Counted from the stretch's first letter, positions 54,972-63,904 are shown. The stretch: 64,000 bases of DNA from Skermanella sp. TT6 (GCF_016653635.2 NZ_CP067420.1:5234001-5298000); one strand, 5' to 3'. Notes: generated by a model from the letters alone, not told the origin. Made by a program: numbers and translations.

Positions 54972-57086
54972 ATGGGACCGCGCGACAGGTCCGGAGGATT
55001 GCGCAGGTCCGACCGAAAGCGCTGGGCCGCCCAGGCATTCGGCCTCGGGATCGTCAGCCTCCTCGGCTTCATGCTGCTGCTCCAGTTGCGCCACGACCGA
55101 ACCGCGGCCCTGGCCAGCGCGACGGCGACCGCCGACCGCCTGTCCCGGGTGCTGGAGGCCCACACGCGGGAGACCGCCTCCGCCGTCGGCGCGGTCCTGT
55201 CCGCCACCGCCTTCCATCTGCGCATGAGCACGAGGGCCGACACGCTGCAGACGGACCGGGTGCGCCGGGCGCTGCTGGAGAACGCGAACAGCCTCCCCTA
55301 CCTGGGGGCGCTGTCCTTCATCGGGGCCGACGGGCTGCTGGTCGCCTCGACGCGGCCGGAATTGCCCGCCACGATCGACATTTCGTCCCGCGACTACTTC
55401 CGCCGGCACGCCGCCGGCGAGACCGGCCTGCTGATGGGATCGGCGGTTCCGAGCCTGGTTTCCCAGAACGTGGTCCTGCCGATCAGCCAGCGGGTCGAGA
55501 CGGCCGAGGGTGCCTTTGCCGGCGTGCTCGTGGCGGTGATCGACTTCCGGCATTTCCAGGCGTTCTACCGGACCCTCAGGATCGGGGACCTGGGGCTCGT
55601 GGCGCTCTATTCCGGCGAACGGGTGATGACGCTCGAACTTCCGGACGGCCGGCCCGGCGCCTATGCCGACGTGCCGACCGGGATGCTGTTCCAGGACGCC
55701 CTGCCCGACGCCGGATCCGGGACGTTCCACGCGAAGACGCCGCTCGACGGTGTCGACCGGATCATGGGCATCCGCACCATCGACGGCCTGTCGCTCGGCG
55801 CCATGGTCGGCGTCTCGGTCGATGAAGCGTTGGCCGACTGGCGCCTCGGTGCCCGCAGCCACGCCCTGGTCTGGCTGGCGGCGGGGCTGGGCGTGGTCGG
55901 GCTGACCGTCATGCTGCTGGGCCAGATGCATCGCCGGGATCGGGCGACCGAGGCCCTGCGCGCGGCGGGGGAGCGGCTCTGCCGGAACGAGCAGCACCTG
56001 ACCCGCGCGCAGACCGTGTCGCGCATGGGCAGCTGGGAGCTGGACCTGGCATCCGGCCGGATCCTCTGGTCGCCCATGATGTACAGGATCTTCGGCCAGC
56101 CGATGGCGTACGGCCCGACGATCGCCAACATCTTCGAACTGGTCGGCGAGGAGATCCGCGGCGACCTGCGGCGCTTCCTGGACGAGGCGGTCGCCGGCTC
56201 GACGCCTCCCGGCATCGAGTTCGACATCACCCGGCCCGATGGAGAGGCGCGGCGCTGCCGCTGCAAGTGCGAGCCCGTCTTCGCCGGCGGCCGGACCGTC
56301 GCGCTCATCGGGACCCTGCAGGACGTCACCGAGCAGCGCCGGGCCGAGGCCACGCGTCTGGAGCTGGAACGGCAGCTGCAGCAGGCGATGAAGATGGAAG
56401 CGCTGGGCACCCTGGCCGGCGGCATCGCCCACGACCTGAACAACGCCCTGGTGCCCGTACTCGGCCTGACCGAATGCGTGCTGGAGAGCCTTCCCCCCGG
56501 CAGCGCGGAGCGCGCCGACCTGGAGGTGGTGATCCACGGCGCCGCCCGGGCCCGCGACCTGGTGCGCCGGATCCTCGCCTTCAGCCGGAAGGAAACGCCG
56601 GAGCGCCGGCCGGTCGATGTCGGGGCGGCGTTCGACTCCGCCTGGGAACTGCTGCGCCACGCGCTGCCGCCCGCCGTCGCGGTCGAGCTCCGCTGCGACC
56701 CCGGATCGCAGATCCTGGCCGACCCGTCGCAGCTCCACCAGGTGTTCGTCAACCTTGTGACCAACGCCGCCCAGGCGATCGGGGATCGCGCCGGAACCGT
56801 GACCGTGACCGTGACCGCCGCCGGCGGAGAGGTCCGCCTGAGCGTCGCCGACACCGGATCCGGCATGGACGAGGCGGTCCGGGCGCGCGCCTTCGAACCC
56901 TTCTTCACGACCAAGCCGGTCGGCGAAGGCACGGGCCTCGGCCTTGCCGTCGTCCACGGCATCGTAGCCGGCCATGGCGGCCGCATCGAGTGCCGGAGCC
57001 GGCCCGGCGAAGGCACGGTGTTCGATATCCACCTGCCCGCCTTCGAGGCGGCCGGCCTGGAACCCGTCCCCTGCGACTTCATCTGA
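54972..57086 (+). CDS. Cache-PAS hybrid-type sensor histidine kinase (non-hybrid)
   Basis: The 704-residue membrane kinase has a first helix (AAQAFGLGIVSLLGFMLLLQL) and a periplasmic dCache-like sensor (RADTLQTDRVRRALLENANSLPYLGALSFIGADGLLVASTRP...YFRRHAAGETGLLMGSAVPS). A second helix (ALVWLAAGLGVVGLTVMLLG), a PAS domain (TVSRMGSWELDLASGRILWSPMMYRIFG) and HisKA with phospho-His487 (LGTLAGGIAHDLNNALVPVLGLTE) follow. The ATPase domain has N (NLVTNAAQAIG), G1 (DTGSGMD) and G2 (GTGLGLAVVHGIVAGHGG) boxes. The start has AGGGAA 9 bases upstream. The partner is probably the receiver gene 21 bp downstream. The ligand is unknown; Cache domains often bind carboxylates, amino acids or amines. Confidence 0.9.
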   Translation: MGPRDRSGGLRRSDRKRWAAQAFGLGIVSLLGFMLLLQLRHDRTAALASATATADRLSRVLEAHTRETASAVGAVLSATAFHLRMSTRADTLQTDRVRRALLENANSLPYLGALSFIGADGLLVASTRPELPATIDISSRDYFRRHAAGETGLLMGSAVPSLVSQNVVLPISQRVETAEGAFAGVLVAVIDFRHFQAFYRTLRIGDLGLVALYSGERVMTLELPDGRPGAYADVPTGMLFQDALPDAGSGTFHAKTPLDGVDRIMGIRTIDGLSLGAMVGVSVDEALADWRLGARSHALVWLAAGLGVVGLTVMLLGQMHRRDRATEALRAAGERLCRNEQHLTRAQTVSRMGSWELDLASGRILWSPMMYRIFGQPMAYGPTIANIFELVGEEIRGDLRRFLDEAVAGSTPPGIEFDITRPDGEARRCRCKCEPVFAGGRTVALIGTLQDVTEQRRAEATRLELERQLQQAMKMEALGTLAGGIAHDLNNALVPVLGLTECVLESLPPGSAERADLEVVIHGAARARDLVRRILAFSRKETPERRPVDVGAAFDSAWELLRHALPPAVAVELRCDPGSQILADPSQLHQVFVNLVTNAAQAIGDRAGTVTVTVTAAGGEVRLSVADTGSGMDEAVRARAFEPFFTTKPVGEGTGLGLAVVHGIVAGHGGRIECRSRPGEGTVFDIHLPAFEAAGLEPVPCDFI

Positions 57087-57107
57087 CGAACAGCGACAGG
57101 TATTCGA

Positions 57108-57542
57108 ATGGATTTCCTTCCCGACCCCGCCCAGGCGAAGACGATCGTCGTGATCGACGACGAGAAGCTGGTCCGGCTGACACTGTCCCGCATCCTGACC
57201 CGGGCCGGCTACCGCGTCGCCGAGGCCGCCGACGGCGAGGAAGGGCTCGGCGAGGTCGCCCGCTGCCGGCCCGACCTGGTGATCTGCGACATCCTGATGC
57301 CGACCAAGGAGGGGATCGAGACGATCCGGGAGCTCCGGCGCACCCTCCCCGACCTGCCGATCATGGCGATCTCGGGCGGCGGACGGCTCGGCAGCTGCGA
57401 TTTCCTGCGTCATGCCGAGCAGTTCGGCGCCTGGGCGACGCTCCGGAAGCCGTTCCTGGCGGAGGAGGTGATCCGGACGGTGGGCCGGCTGCTTCCCGAA
57501 CCGGCCCTGCCGTCGGTCAGTCCAGCTTCAGCGCCTGCCTGA
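57108..57542 (+). CDS. Single-domain response regulator
   Basis: The 144-residue protein is only a CheY-like receiver: acidic pocket at Asp17/Asp18 (VVIDDEKLVRLTLSRIL), phospho-Asp61 (DLVICDILMPTKEGIETI), Ser/Thr switch in IMAISGGG and Lys114 in TLRKPF. No DNA-binding or enzymatic output domain follows, only a Pro/Ala-rich tail. It is 21 bp behind the histidine kinase gene, so they are probably partners. Output would need protein-protein contact or phosphotransfer. Its last 26 bp overlap the convergent choX-like gene. Confidence 0.92.
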   Translation: MDFLPDPAQAKTIVVIDDEKLVRLTLSRILTRAGYRVAEAADGEEGLGEVARCRPDLVICDILMPTKEGIETIRELRRTLPDLPIMAISGGGRLGSCDFLRHAEQFGAWATLRKPFLAEEVIRTVGRLLPEPALPSVSPASAPA

Positions 57543-58473
57543 CCGCCGGAAGCGCCGGGTCGCCGCCCAGGGTGGTGACGCCGTCGAGCCAGGCGGCGAT
57601 CGGCCCGGGGTCGGCCTTCAGGACTTCCGCGGCGGCCACGGCGGGGTCCTGCCGCTTGTCCTCGATCCCCTGCATGATCGCGTTTTCCATGTCGGTGGTG
57701 AAGACCAGCTGGCTGAACAACCTGCCGGCGTTCGGGCAGTCCTGGGCATAGCCGCGGCGCGCCAGGGTGTTGATCGTGGTACCGCCGTAGTTGGCACCGA
57801 AATACTCGTCGCCGCCGCTGAGATAGGTGATGTCGAACTTCTCGTTCATCGGATGCGGCTCCCAGGCGAGGAACACGATCCAGTCGTCCCGCCGGGCCTT
57901 GCGGTTGACCTGGGCCAGCATGCCCTGCTCGCTCGACGGCACCAGCGACCAGTCGCCCAGCCCGAAGGCGTCGGCCCCGATCATCCGGTCGATGTTCTGG
58001 TTGGCGGGGGCGCCGGGATCGATGCCGTAGATCTTGCTTTCGAACTTGTCGGCGAACTTGTCCAGGTCGGCGAAGCTGCGGACGCCGGCCTCCGCGACAT
58101 AGTCGGGCACCGCCAGCGTGAACTTGGCGTTCTCCAGGTTCGCGCGCAGCAGGTCGGCCTCCTTGTTCTCCAGCAGCGGGCCGGCCAGATGGCTCTGGGC
58201 CGGCATCCAGTTGCCGAGGAAGACGTCGATCTGGCCGGTCCTCAGTCCCTGGAAGGTGATCGGCACCGCCACCGTCTCCACCCTCTGCTCGTAGCCCAGC
58301 GCCTTCAGCAGGATGCCGGCGACCGCGTTGGTCGCGGTGATGTCGGTCCAGCCGGGGTCGGACATGCGGACCAGCTTGCAGGAGGCCGGGTCCGCCGCCC
58401 CGGCCTGGGCCATCGGCAAAGCCGCCAGGAACCCGGCAAGCGCCATGCCTGCCGCCACGCTCATTGCCTTCAT
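57517..58473 (-). CDS. choX: Choline/betaine ABC substrate-binding protein (ChoX/ProX-like)
   Basis: The 318-residue periplasmic protein has a signal peptide (SVAAGMALAGFLAALPMAQAGA). The mature domain is of the OpuAC/ChoX type: CKLVRMSDPGWTDITATNAVAGILLKALGYEQRVETVAVPITFQGLRTGQIDVFLGNWMPAQSHL, with aromatic cage residues (WTD, GNWMP, FLAWEPHPMN) typical for quaternary amines. KIYGIDPGAPANQNIDRMI is a family block. AAAGGA lies 6 bases before ATG 58473. It is 37 bp downstream of betC in the same direction, so it probably binds choline or a derivative. No permease or ATPase gene lies beside it. Confidence 0.88.
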   Translation of the reverse strand: MKAMSVAAGMALAGFLAALPMAQAGAADPASCKLVRMSDPGWTDITATNAVAGILLKALGYEQRVETVAVPITFQGLRTGQIDVFLGNWMPAQSHLAGPLLENKEADLLRANLENAKFTLAVPDYVAEAGVRSFADLDKFADKFESKIYGIDPGAPANQNIDRMIGADAFGLGDWSLVPSSEQGMLAQVNRKARRDDWIVFLAWEPHPMNEKFDITYLSGGDEYFGANYGGTTINTLARRGYAQDCPNAGRLFSQLVFTTDMENAIMQGIEDKRQDPAVAAAEVLKADPGPIAAWLDGVTTLGGDPALPAVRQALKLD

Positions 58474-58510
58474 CGTCGGTCCTTTCGCATCTGTTCCCAA
58501 GATCGGCGGC

Positions 58511-60046
58511 TCAGGGTCTTTGAACCGCCGGAAAGCGGGCCATCGCCTCCAACTCGTCAAGGTCGATATGGTTGCGCATGTATTTCCGCGAGGCGTCGTT
58601 CGGCGGATGGTGGTCCCACGACCGGCGCTCCCCGTGGCAGAGCGCGTCATAGACCAGGTGCCGCCGCCGCTGGCTTTCCAGCACCCGGGCGTGCAGCGCC
58701 GGCAGGTCCCAGCGCCGGGCGACCTCCGCCCGGTAGGCCGCGACGGTGTCGGCCGCCTCGGGCCGCTCCGCCAGGTTGACCAGCTCGTCCGGATCGTCGG
58801 CCAGGTCGTAGAGCTGGTCGGGATCGGCCGGGCAGTGGACGAACTTCCCGGTCCCGCGCCGGATCATGACGACCGGCGCCACGGCGCCCTCCGCGAGATA
58901 CTCGCCGATCGCCTCGTCGTGGCCGCCGGTCCCCTGGAGGTGGGGCAGCAGGCTGCGGCCCTCGATCGGCGTGGCAAAGGGCGGGGCGCCGCCGTCATGG
59001 GCGATCTCCGCCAGGGTGGGGAGCAGGTCGACGGAGGAAACCGACGATGCCACGCGCCTGGGCTGGAAGCGCCCGGGCGCGTGGACGATCAGCGGGATGC
59101 GGCAGGACGGCTCGAAGAAGCTCATCTTGTACCAGAGCCCGCGCTCGCCCAGCATCTCGCCATGGTCCGACAGCAGCACGACGATGGTGTTCTCCGCCTG
59201 GCCGCTGTCGCGCAGGGACCGCATCACCAGCCCGATCTGGTCGTCGATGAAGGAGACGGACCCGTAATAGGCCCGCCGCGCGTTGCGGACGTGCTGCTCC
59301 GTGATCTCGGCGTTGTCCATGTCGGAGACATGCCTCAGCCGGCGGGAGTGGGGATCAAGCCGGTCGGGCGGCAGGGTGACCCGCGGCAACGCGATCTCGT
59401 CGTCGCGGTACCTGTTCCAATATTCGGCGGTGATCGCGTAGGGATCGTGGGGATGGGTCATCGACACGACCATGCAGAACGGCCGGCCGTCGCGCCCGCG
59501 GGCGATGTCGAACAGCTTGCGCCGCGCCTCGAACACCACCTCCTCGTCGAAATCGAGCTGGTTGGTCCGCACGCACAGCCCGGCGTCGATCACCGAGCCC
59601 ATGTTGTGATACCAGGACGGCCGATGCTCGAAATCGCTCCAGTCCGGGGTCCAGCCGAAATCGGCGGGGTAGATGTCGGTGGTCAGCCGCTGCTCGAACC
59701 CGTGGAGCTGATCCGGCCCGCAGAAATGCATCTTGCCGGACAGGATGGTCTGGTATCCGGCATGGCGCAGATAGTGGGCGAAGGTCGGGACGTCGGACGG
59801 GAACTCCGCCGAATTGTCGTAGGCGCCGATGGCCGACGGCAGCCGGCCGGACATGAAGACGTAGCGGGACGGCGCGCACAGGGGGCTGTTGCAATAGGCG
59901 GATTCGAAGGTGACCCCGCCGGCCGCGAGCTCGTCGATGTGCGGCGTCTTCGCCGGCCCGCCGCCATAAGCCGCCAGCACCCCCGGTGTCAGCTGATCGG
60001 CCATGAGGATCAGTATGTTCGGCCGGCCCGCAGTGCGCCCTGACAT
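58511..60046 (-). CDS. betC: Choline-sulfatase
   Basis: The 511-residue sulfatase hydrolyses choline-O-sulfate to choline and sulfate. The formylglycine motif is CAPSR with Cys57 (YCNSPLCAPSRYVFMSGRLPSAIGAYDN). Metal ligands are visible in ILILMADQLTP and in VVLLSDHGEMLGERGLWYK. The C-terminal block (DDALCHGER-like stretch VYDALCHGERRSWDHHPPNDASRKYMRNHIDLDELEAMARFP) is the choline-sulfatase-specific tail. It has no signal peptide and is probably cytoplasmic. AAAGG lies 8 bases before ATG 60046. It forms a unit with choX and is divergent from its likely LysR regulator. Confidence 0.94.
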   Translation of the reverse strand: MSGRTAGRPNILILMADQLTPGVLAAYGGGPAKTPHIDELAAGGVTFESAYCNSPLCAPSRYVFMSGRLPSAIGAYDNSAEFPSDVPTFAHYLRHAGYQTILSGKMHFCGPDQLHGFEQRLTTDIYPADFGWTPDWSDFEHRPSWYHNMGSVIDAGLCVRTNQLDFDEEVVFEARRKLFDIARGRDGRPFCMVVSMTHPHDPYAITAEYWNRYRDDEIALPRVTLPPDRLDPHSRRLRHVSDMDNAEITEQHVRNARRAYYGSVSFIDDQIGLVMRSLRDSGQAENTIVVLLSDHGEMLGERGLWYKMSFFEPSCRIPLIVHAPGRFQPRRVASSVSSVDLLPTLAEIAHDGGAPPFATPIEGRSLLPHLQGTGGHDEAIGEYLAEGAVAPVVMIRRGTGKFVHCPADPDQLYDLADDPDELVNLAERPEAADTVAAYRAEVARRWDLPALHARVLESQRRRHLVYDALCHGERRSWDHHPPNDASRKYMRNHIDLDELEAMARFPAVQRP

Positions 60047-60235
60047 TCGATACACCTTTCTCTGCTGTGCCTGCTTCCCGGGGTAAGGCCCCGGCCGCGC
60101 GAAACGTTCCATCCGGCGATGCCGTCCGGCGATTCCATTCGGCCTGATGATCCGCGCCGTCGCGTTCACTACAATTCCAGTCGAATGCGGTCGGCGTGAA
60201 GCCGCTCGTTGATCATGATGGTATGAGGAGCGCTC

Positions 60236-61156
60236 ATGTCGATCCGCCGCCCGCCGCTCCAGCCGCTGGCCTTCTTCGAGGCCGCCGGCCGCCATCTGAA
60301 CTTCAGCGCCGCGGCGCGCGAGCTGGGCGTGACCCAGTCCGCGGTCAGCCATCAGGTCGCCTGGCTCGAAGCGGACCTGGGCGTGCCCTTGTTCCGCCGG
60401 CTCCACCGGGGCGTCGCCCTGACCGCCGAGGGCGGACGCCTGTTCGAGGTGGTGCGCCGGGGACTGGACGAGATCGGCGCGGTCCTGGCCGCGATCCGGG
60501 CCGGGCGCGGGCGCCGGGTCCTGAACGTGGCGACCGACTTCGGCTTCGCGGCGTGGTGGCTGATGCCGCGCCTGGCGGAACTGCGCGAGCGGATGCCCGA
60601 CCTGGACGTCCGCATCGTCACCTCGCAGGACGCGATCGACATCCGGCGGGAGGCGATCGACGTGGCCGTGAGTTTCGGCACCGGCGCCTGGCCCGGCTGC
60701 ACCGCGCGCCCCCTGTTCCCGGAAGTCGTCGTCCCGATCTGCAGCCCGGGCTTCCTCGACGGATCAGGCCTTTCCGCCCGCCCGGAACTGCTGGAGTCCC
60801 TGCCGCTCCTCCACCTGGAGAGCTCGGACGCGGCGCCCTGGCTGTCCTGGCGCGACTGGTTCGAGATCCACGGAGTGACCGGCCGCCGGCCGGCCGGCCT
60901 CGACCTGACCTTCAACAACTATCCCCTGGTCCTCCAGGCGGCGCTGATGGGCCAGGGCGTGGCGCTGGGCTGGTCGCCGCTGGTCGATGCGCTGGTGAGG
61001 GGCGGTCAGCTCGTCGCCGCCGGGGAACCATACGAACGCGCCGACCGAGGCTATTTCATCGTCGAGGCCGAGCCCGGCGGCTCCGTCCCGCGACCGGCCG
61101 GCGAAAGCCGCGAGGTCTTCAGGACGTGGATCCTGGAGGAGGCGGAAAGGCGCTGA
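60236..61156 (+). CDS. LysR-family regulator, choline-sulfate type
   Basis: The 306-residue LysR protein has a DNA-binding region close to the GcvA-like group (PPLQPLAFFEAAGRHLNFSAAARELGVTQSAVSHQVAWLEADLGVPLFRRLHRGVALTAEGGRL). The effector domain is of the GcvA/AmpR-like subtype (NVATDFGFAAWWLMPRLAELRERMPDLDVRIVTSQDAIDIRREAIDVAVSFG...GQGVALGWSPLVDALV). Its divergent position beside betC-choX matches the known arrangement of choline-sulfate-responsive regulators. GAGGAG precedes the ATG by 5 bases. The intergenic space of 190 bp should contain its operator. Confidence 0.9.
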   Translation: MSIRRPPLQPLAFFEAAGRHLNFSAAARELGVTQSAVSHQVAWLEADLGVPLFRRLHRGVALTAEGGRLFEVVRRGLDEIGAVLAAIRAGRGRRVLNVATDFGFAAWWLMPRLAELRERMPDLDVRIVTSQDAIDIRREAIDVAVSFGTGAWPGCTARPLFPEVVVPICSPGFLDGSGLSARPELLESLPLLHLESSDAAPWLSWRDWFEIHGVTGRRPAGLDLTFNNYPLVLQAALMGQGVALGWSPLVDALVRGGQLVAAGEPYERADRGYFIVEAEPGGSVPRPAGESREVFRTWILEEAERR

Positions 61157-61230
61157 CGGATCGCTTTCCGTCGGAAACCGCCGAATACTTACGTGCCAAT
61201 CGTCGCACTATGGGATTCGCACAGGTTCCT

Positions 61231-61298
61231 GCCACAGATGACGGCGATGGACAAAGATACGGACCTGATCATCTGAGGATATCGCCGTCATCTGTGGC
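61231..61298. repeat. 18-bp perfect inverted repeat (large hairpin)
   Basis: The arms are at 61231-61248 (GCCACAGATGACGGCGAT) and 61281-61298 (exact complement), with a 32-nt loop. The right part of the loop contains a 19-nt motif (61264-61282) that recurs at 61630-61648. The start is 75 bp downstream of the lysR stop. No T-run follows, so it is not a plain terminator. The surrounding 61157-61707 has no gene. Confidence 0.7.
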
Positions 61299-61379
61299 CA
61301 GCTTTCTTCGTTTCATGCCGGCTTCGAACAAGGCAGGTTGGATGCGGGCCAACCTGACGATGAAGAACGCTAGAATTGC

Positions 61380-61563
61380 ACCCGATCAGGTCGAACCTTC
61401 CGAGATATCTGATCCGATGCGTTGCGCCATGGGCGCAACCTACGACCTTCGGCTCGCATCACCTCCGCCCTGCATCGAACCGTAGGTTGCGCCCATGGCG
61501 CAACACGGTGCGGCGAGTGAACCCGTTGGCTGCGAGGACCGGAGCGGTTCAACCCGATCGGGT
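61380..61563. mobile_element. MITE-like element, copy B
   Basis: This 184-bp relative of the element at 20561-20732 is bounded by ACCCGATC (61380-61387) / GATCGGGT (61556-61563). It has the same 21-bp perfect arms (61424-61444 and 61481-61501). The inner loop (TTCGGCTCGCATCACCTCC) is similar to copy A. It has no coding capacity. Both sides carry the duplicated 19-nt motif, so it may have inserted into an older repeat. Confidence 0.7.
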
Positions 61564-61629
61564 TCCGCTCCAACGATCGCGGGCTGTTTCGCCAACGTTG
61601 ACCATTCTCGAGATCAAAGTCGGCAACAG

Positions 61630-61675
61630 CCTGATCATATGAGGATATGCCGCCGATCCGCATTGGCGCATATCC
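61630..61675. repeat. Second copy of the 19-nt motif with hairpin
   Basis: The motif 61630-61648 (CCTGATCATATGAGGATAT) matches 61264-61282 at 18 of 19 positions. It leads into an imperfect hairpin, GGATATGCCGCC (61643-61654) with GGCGCATATCC (61665-61675). It lies 32 bp before the DUF2264 gene end and might act as its 3' structure. Confidence 0.6.
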
Positions 61676-61707
61676 AAGGTGCCACGCTCCAGCCGCCCTT
61701 GCCTCCC

Positions 61708-63192
61708 TCACTGCCGCGTCGGAAAGGGCTCGGCGGTCGAGTAGAACCTGCCTTCGTACTTGACCGCGTGGTTGTAGGGCCGGTACAGGCGCCTCGTCAG
61801 GGTCTCCATCGTCCGGCGCAGCAGCGTGTGGTCGCCGACCGGATGCTCGATGTCCGGGTTGGCGGGAATCTCGATCGTGATGTCGCCGGTCGCCTGCCGT
61901 CCGGAAACCTTCCAGCCGATCTTCTCCAGGTCCAGGTCGTAGTCGGCGACCTCGACCGGCAGGGGCTGCTCGGGATCGGTCCAGAAGGGCGAGCCCGGCG
62001 GCTGGAGGAAGGCCATGACGAGCGACCTCAGTCCCCAGTGGCAGCTTCCGGTGCCCGTATAGGCTTCGACGAAACGGAGGTCCTGGCCGTAATAGCCCTG
62101 GGTCAGCTGCCCGCCCCGGAGGGCACCGCGCTCCACGAAATGCCGCCAAACCGCGTCCAGGGCGCGCCGCGCCTGCCCCGGCGCGACGTTCTCGGGCGCT
62201 GCGGCGGCTTCCGCCACGACGGCGGCCGGAACTGCCGTGCGGTAGCAGACGCTGCGCCCCATGATCGGAACGCCCTTGGGACTGATCAGGTGGAGGATGT
62301 TCGAGGTGGACGCCTGGAGGGCATCCGCGTTGAAGTCGCCGTCGAAATCGGGATCGACCATCCGGATCCAGGCCAGTTCGTAGCTGATGCCCCAGGCATT
62401 GTAGAAGTCGATGCCCTCGGGGTTGTCGAAGAACCAGCCGTGCCCGCGGTAATGACCCATGAAGGTCCTGTAATGGTGCAGCGGAACCTCGGCGCCCGCC
62501 ACGCCGAGGTCCTTCAGCACGATACCGACCATCAGGGGAAAGAAGTGCCAGTTGTTGTCGCGGACCTTCACGGTCAGGGCCGGAGCCAGCCAGGCGGCGA
62601 TCCGGTCCCGCTCGGCAGGGGTCAGGCGGTCCCAGATCCGGTCCCGGGTCATCCACAGGATGCGGGCGACGTCGGCGGCCTCGACGGTGCGCTGGTTGTA
62701 GTCCCGCAGGTCGCCCCAATAGGCGTCGCCGTCCCTGTCCGTCCCGGCCAGCACTCCGGCCCGCAGGACCTCGACCAGATCCACGGCGCCGATCTCGCCG
62801 CCGAGGCGGACCACCGGATCGCGCCCGGAATGGACCCAGGCCGCCGCCAGGACCGCCGTCCTGGCGAACCCTTCCAGGCCGTTGATTTCATAGCCCGCCC
62901 CGCTCGGCGCGCCGGGGTACTGGACCCGTTCGCCCCTGGGCGAGCGGTATGCCATGTACCCTTCCATGAAGTAGGTGAACAAAGCCTCGTACCGTTCCTC
63001 CACTCCGGCCGCGGGATCGAGAAACGCCGACCGGAGCGCCTGGTCCCGCCGCGTCGGCTCGACCTCGGCGTCGTAGCTCAGCCAGCCCGGAATGCCGCGC
63101 ACCTCGAGATAGGCAGCATAGGCGCCGCCGCCGAGAAGGAACAGACCGGTGACGAGAAAAAGGAACCATTTACGCGAAATACGCGACTTCAT
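61708..63192 (-). CDS. Membrane-anchored DUF2264-family protein
   Basis: The 494-residue protein has an N-terminal signal anchor (SRKWFLFLVTGLFLLGGGAYAAYL) and a large DUF2264-type domain. Blocks include YFMEGYMAYRSPRGERVQYPGAPSGAGYEINGLEGFARTAVLAAAW, DYNQRTVEAADVARILWMTRDRIWDRLTPAERDRIAAWL, DNNWHFFPLMVGIVLKDLG and GRSVCYRTAVPAAVVAEAAAAPENVAPGQARRALDAVWRHFVERG. These alpha-toroid proteins resemble glycoside hydrolases or lyases, but their reaction is largely undefined. Export suggests action on cell-surface or external polysaccharide. ATG 63192 has GAGG upstream. It stands alone. Confidence 0.83.
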   Translation of the reverse strand: MKSRISRKWFLFLVTGLFLLGGGAYAAYLEVRGIPGWLSYDAEVEPTRRDQALRSAFLDPAAGVEERYEALFTYFMEGYMAYRSPRGERVQYPGAPSGAGYEINGLEGFARTAVLAAAWVHSGRDPVVRLGGEIGAVDLVEVLRAGVLAGTDRDGDAYWGDLRDYNQRTVEAADVARILWMTRDRIWDRLTPAERDRIAAWLAPALTVKVRDNNWHFFPLMVGIVLKDLGVAGAEVPLHHYRTFMGHYRGHGWFFDNPEGIDFYNAWGISYELAWIRMVDPDFDGDFNADALQASTSNILHLISPKGVPIMGRSVCYRTAVPAAVVAEAAAAPENVAPGQARRALDAVWRHFVERGALRGGQLTQGYYGQDLRFVEAYTGTGSCHWGLRSLVMAFLQPPGSPFWTDPEQPLPVEVADYDLDLEKIGWKVSGRQATGDITIEIPANPDIEHPVGDHTLLRRTMETLTRRLYRPYNHAVKYEGRFYSTAEPFPTRQ

Positions 63193-63700
63193 TCAGAGTC
63201 AGACCTCGATGCGCCGGACAGACGAACGCCCCGGCATCCTGTGCGGACGCGGGCTGCCGAGGCCACGAACCCGGATTGTCCACCCTCCGGATCGGGATAT
63301 CCGTGAGTTGTATCTCAGGGGCGGCAAGAAAGCGAAGCTACAGGTTGAGAAAATACGGACGCCTTCAAAGTTTCCACGACGATCCCGAGGTCATCCAAAA
63401 GCCTGGGAAAGGGGTCGGAGCGAATTGACGGGTCGATCGGATCCTTGCCCGCTCGACCGGATCGAGCCGGCACGCCGATGTCGGGAGCGGCTGAAACCCA
63501 CCCCGGCTTCGATGAACGGGATGGAAATCTTACGATGATAGGTGTAAAAGCCTATGATCCATTCTTCCCGAAGAGCCCCGCCATGCCCGATACCGCCGTC
63601 CAGGCACACGCCCGCCGCCCGGAAACTTCCGGCCGGGTTCGGCGACGGACGGCGGCCGATGGAGGAACCGGACCCGGATGCTCGCAGGAGGTTACGGCCA
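63193..63700. other. Intergenic region, no convincing gene
   Basis: No well-supported gene is present between the DUF2264 start and the small ORF at 63701. A short perfect dyad lies at 63451-63467 (GCTCGA-CCGGA-TCGAGC). The AT-richer stretch 63525-63560 contains an ATAGG/CCTAT dyad and may hold a promoter for the downstream ORF. Open frames here lack ribosome sites. Confidence 0.4.
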
Positions 63701-63904
63701 GTGATGACGGATCATGACATTCGCGGCCTTACCCCAGGGGTGTCGACGATCGAGCCGGCGGATTCCGGCACCGTGCCTCATGTCAACGCGGCCGGGGGCC
63801 GGCCGCCCATGCCGGTGCCGCGCGACCCGCAGGCACCGGAAGAAGCCGGACCCAGCCCGCGCCTCGAACTCGCCGATGGAGCCGCGGCGCATGACGACAA
63901 ATGA
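63701..63904 (+). CDS. Small Pro-rich protein, unknown function
   Basis: The 67-residue ORF is supported by a consensus AGGAGG (63686-63691) 9 bases before GTG 63701 (ATG 63704 is next). The product starts TDHDIRGLTPGVSTIEPADSG and continues Pro/Ala-rich (RPPMPVPRDPQAPEEAGPSP), hydrophilic and probably disordered. No family is recognised. Its first codons, around ATGACATTCGCGGCCTTACCCC, are repeated in similar form just after its stop (63889-63930). Confidence 0.45.
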   Translation: MMTDHDIRGLTPGVSTIEPADSGTVPHVNAAGGRPPMPVPRDPQAPEEAGPSPRLELADGAAAHDDK

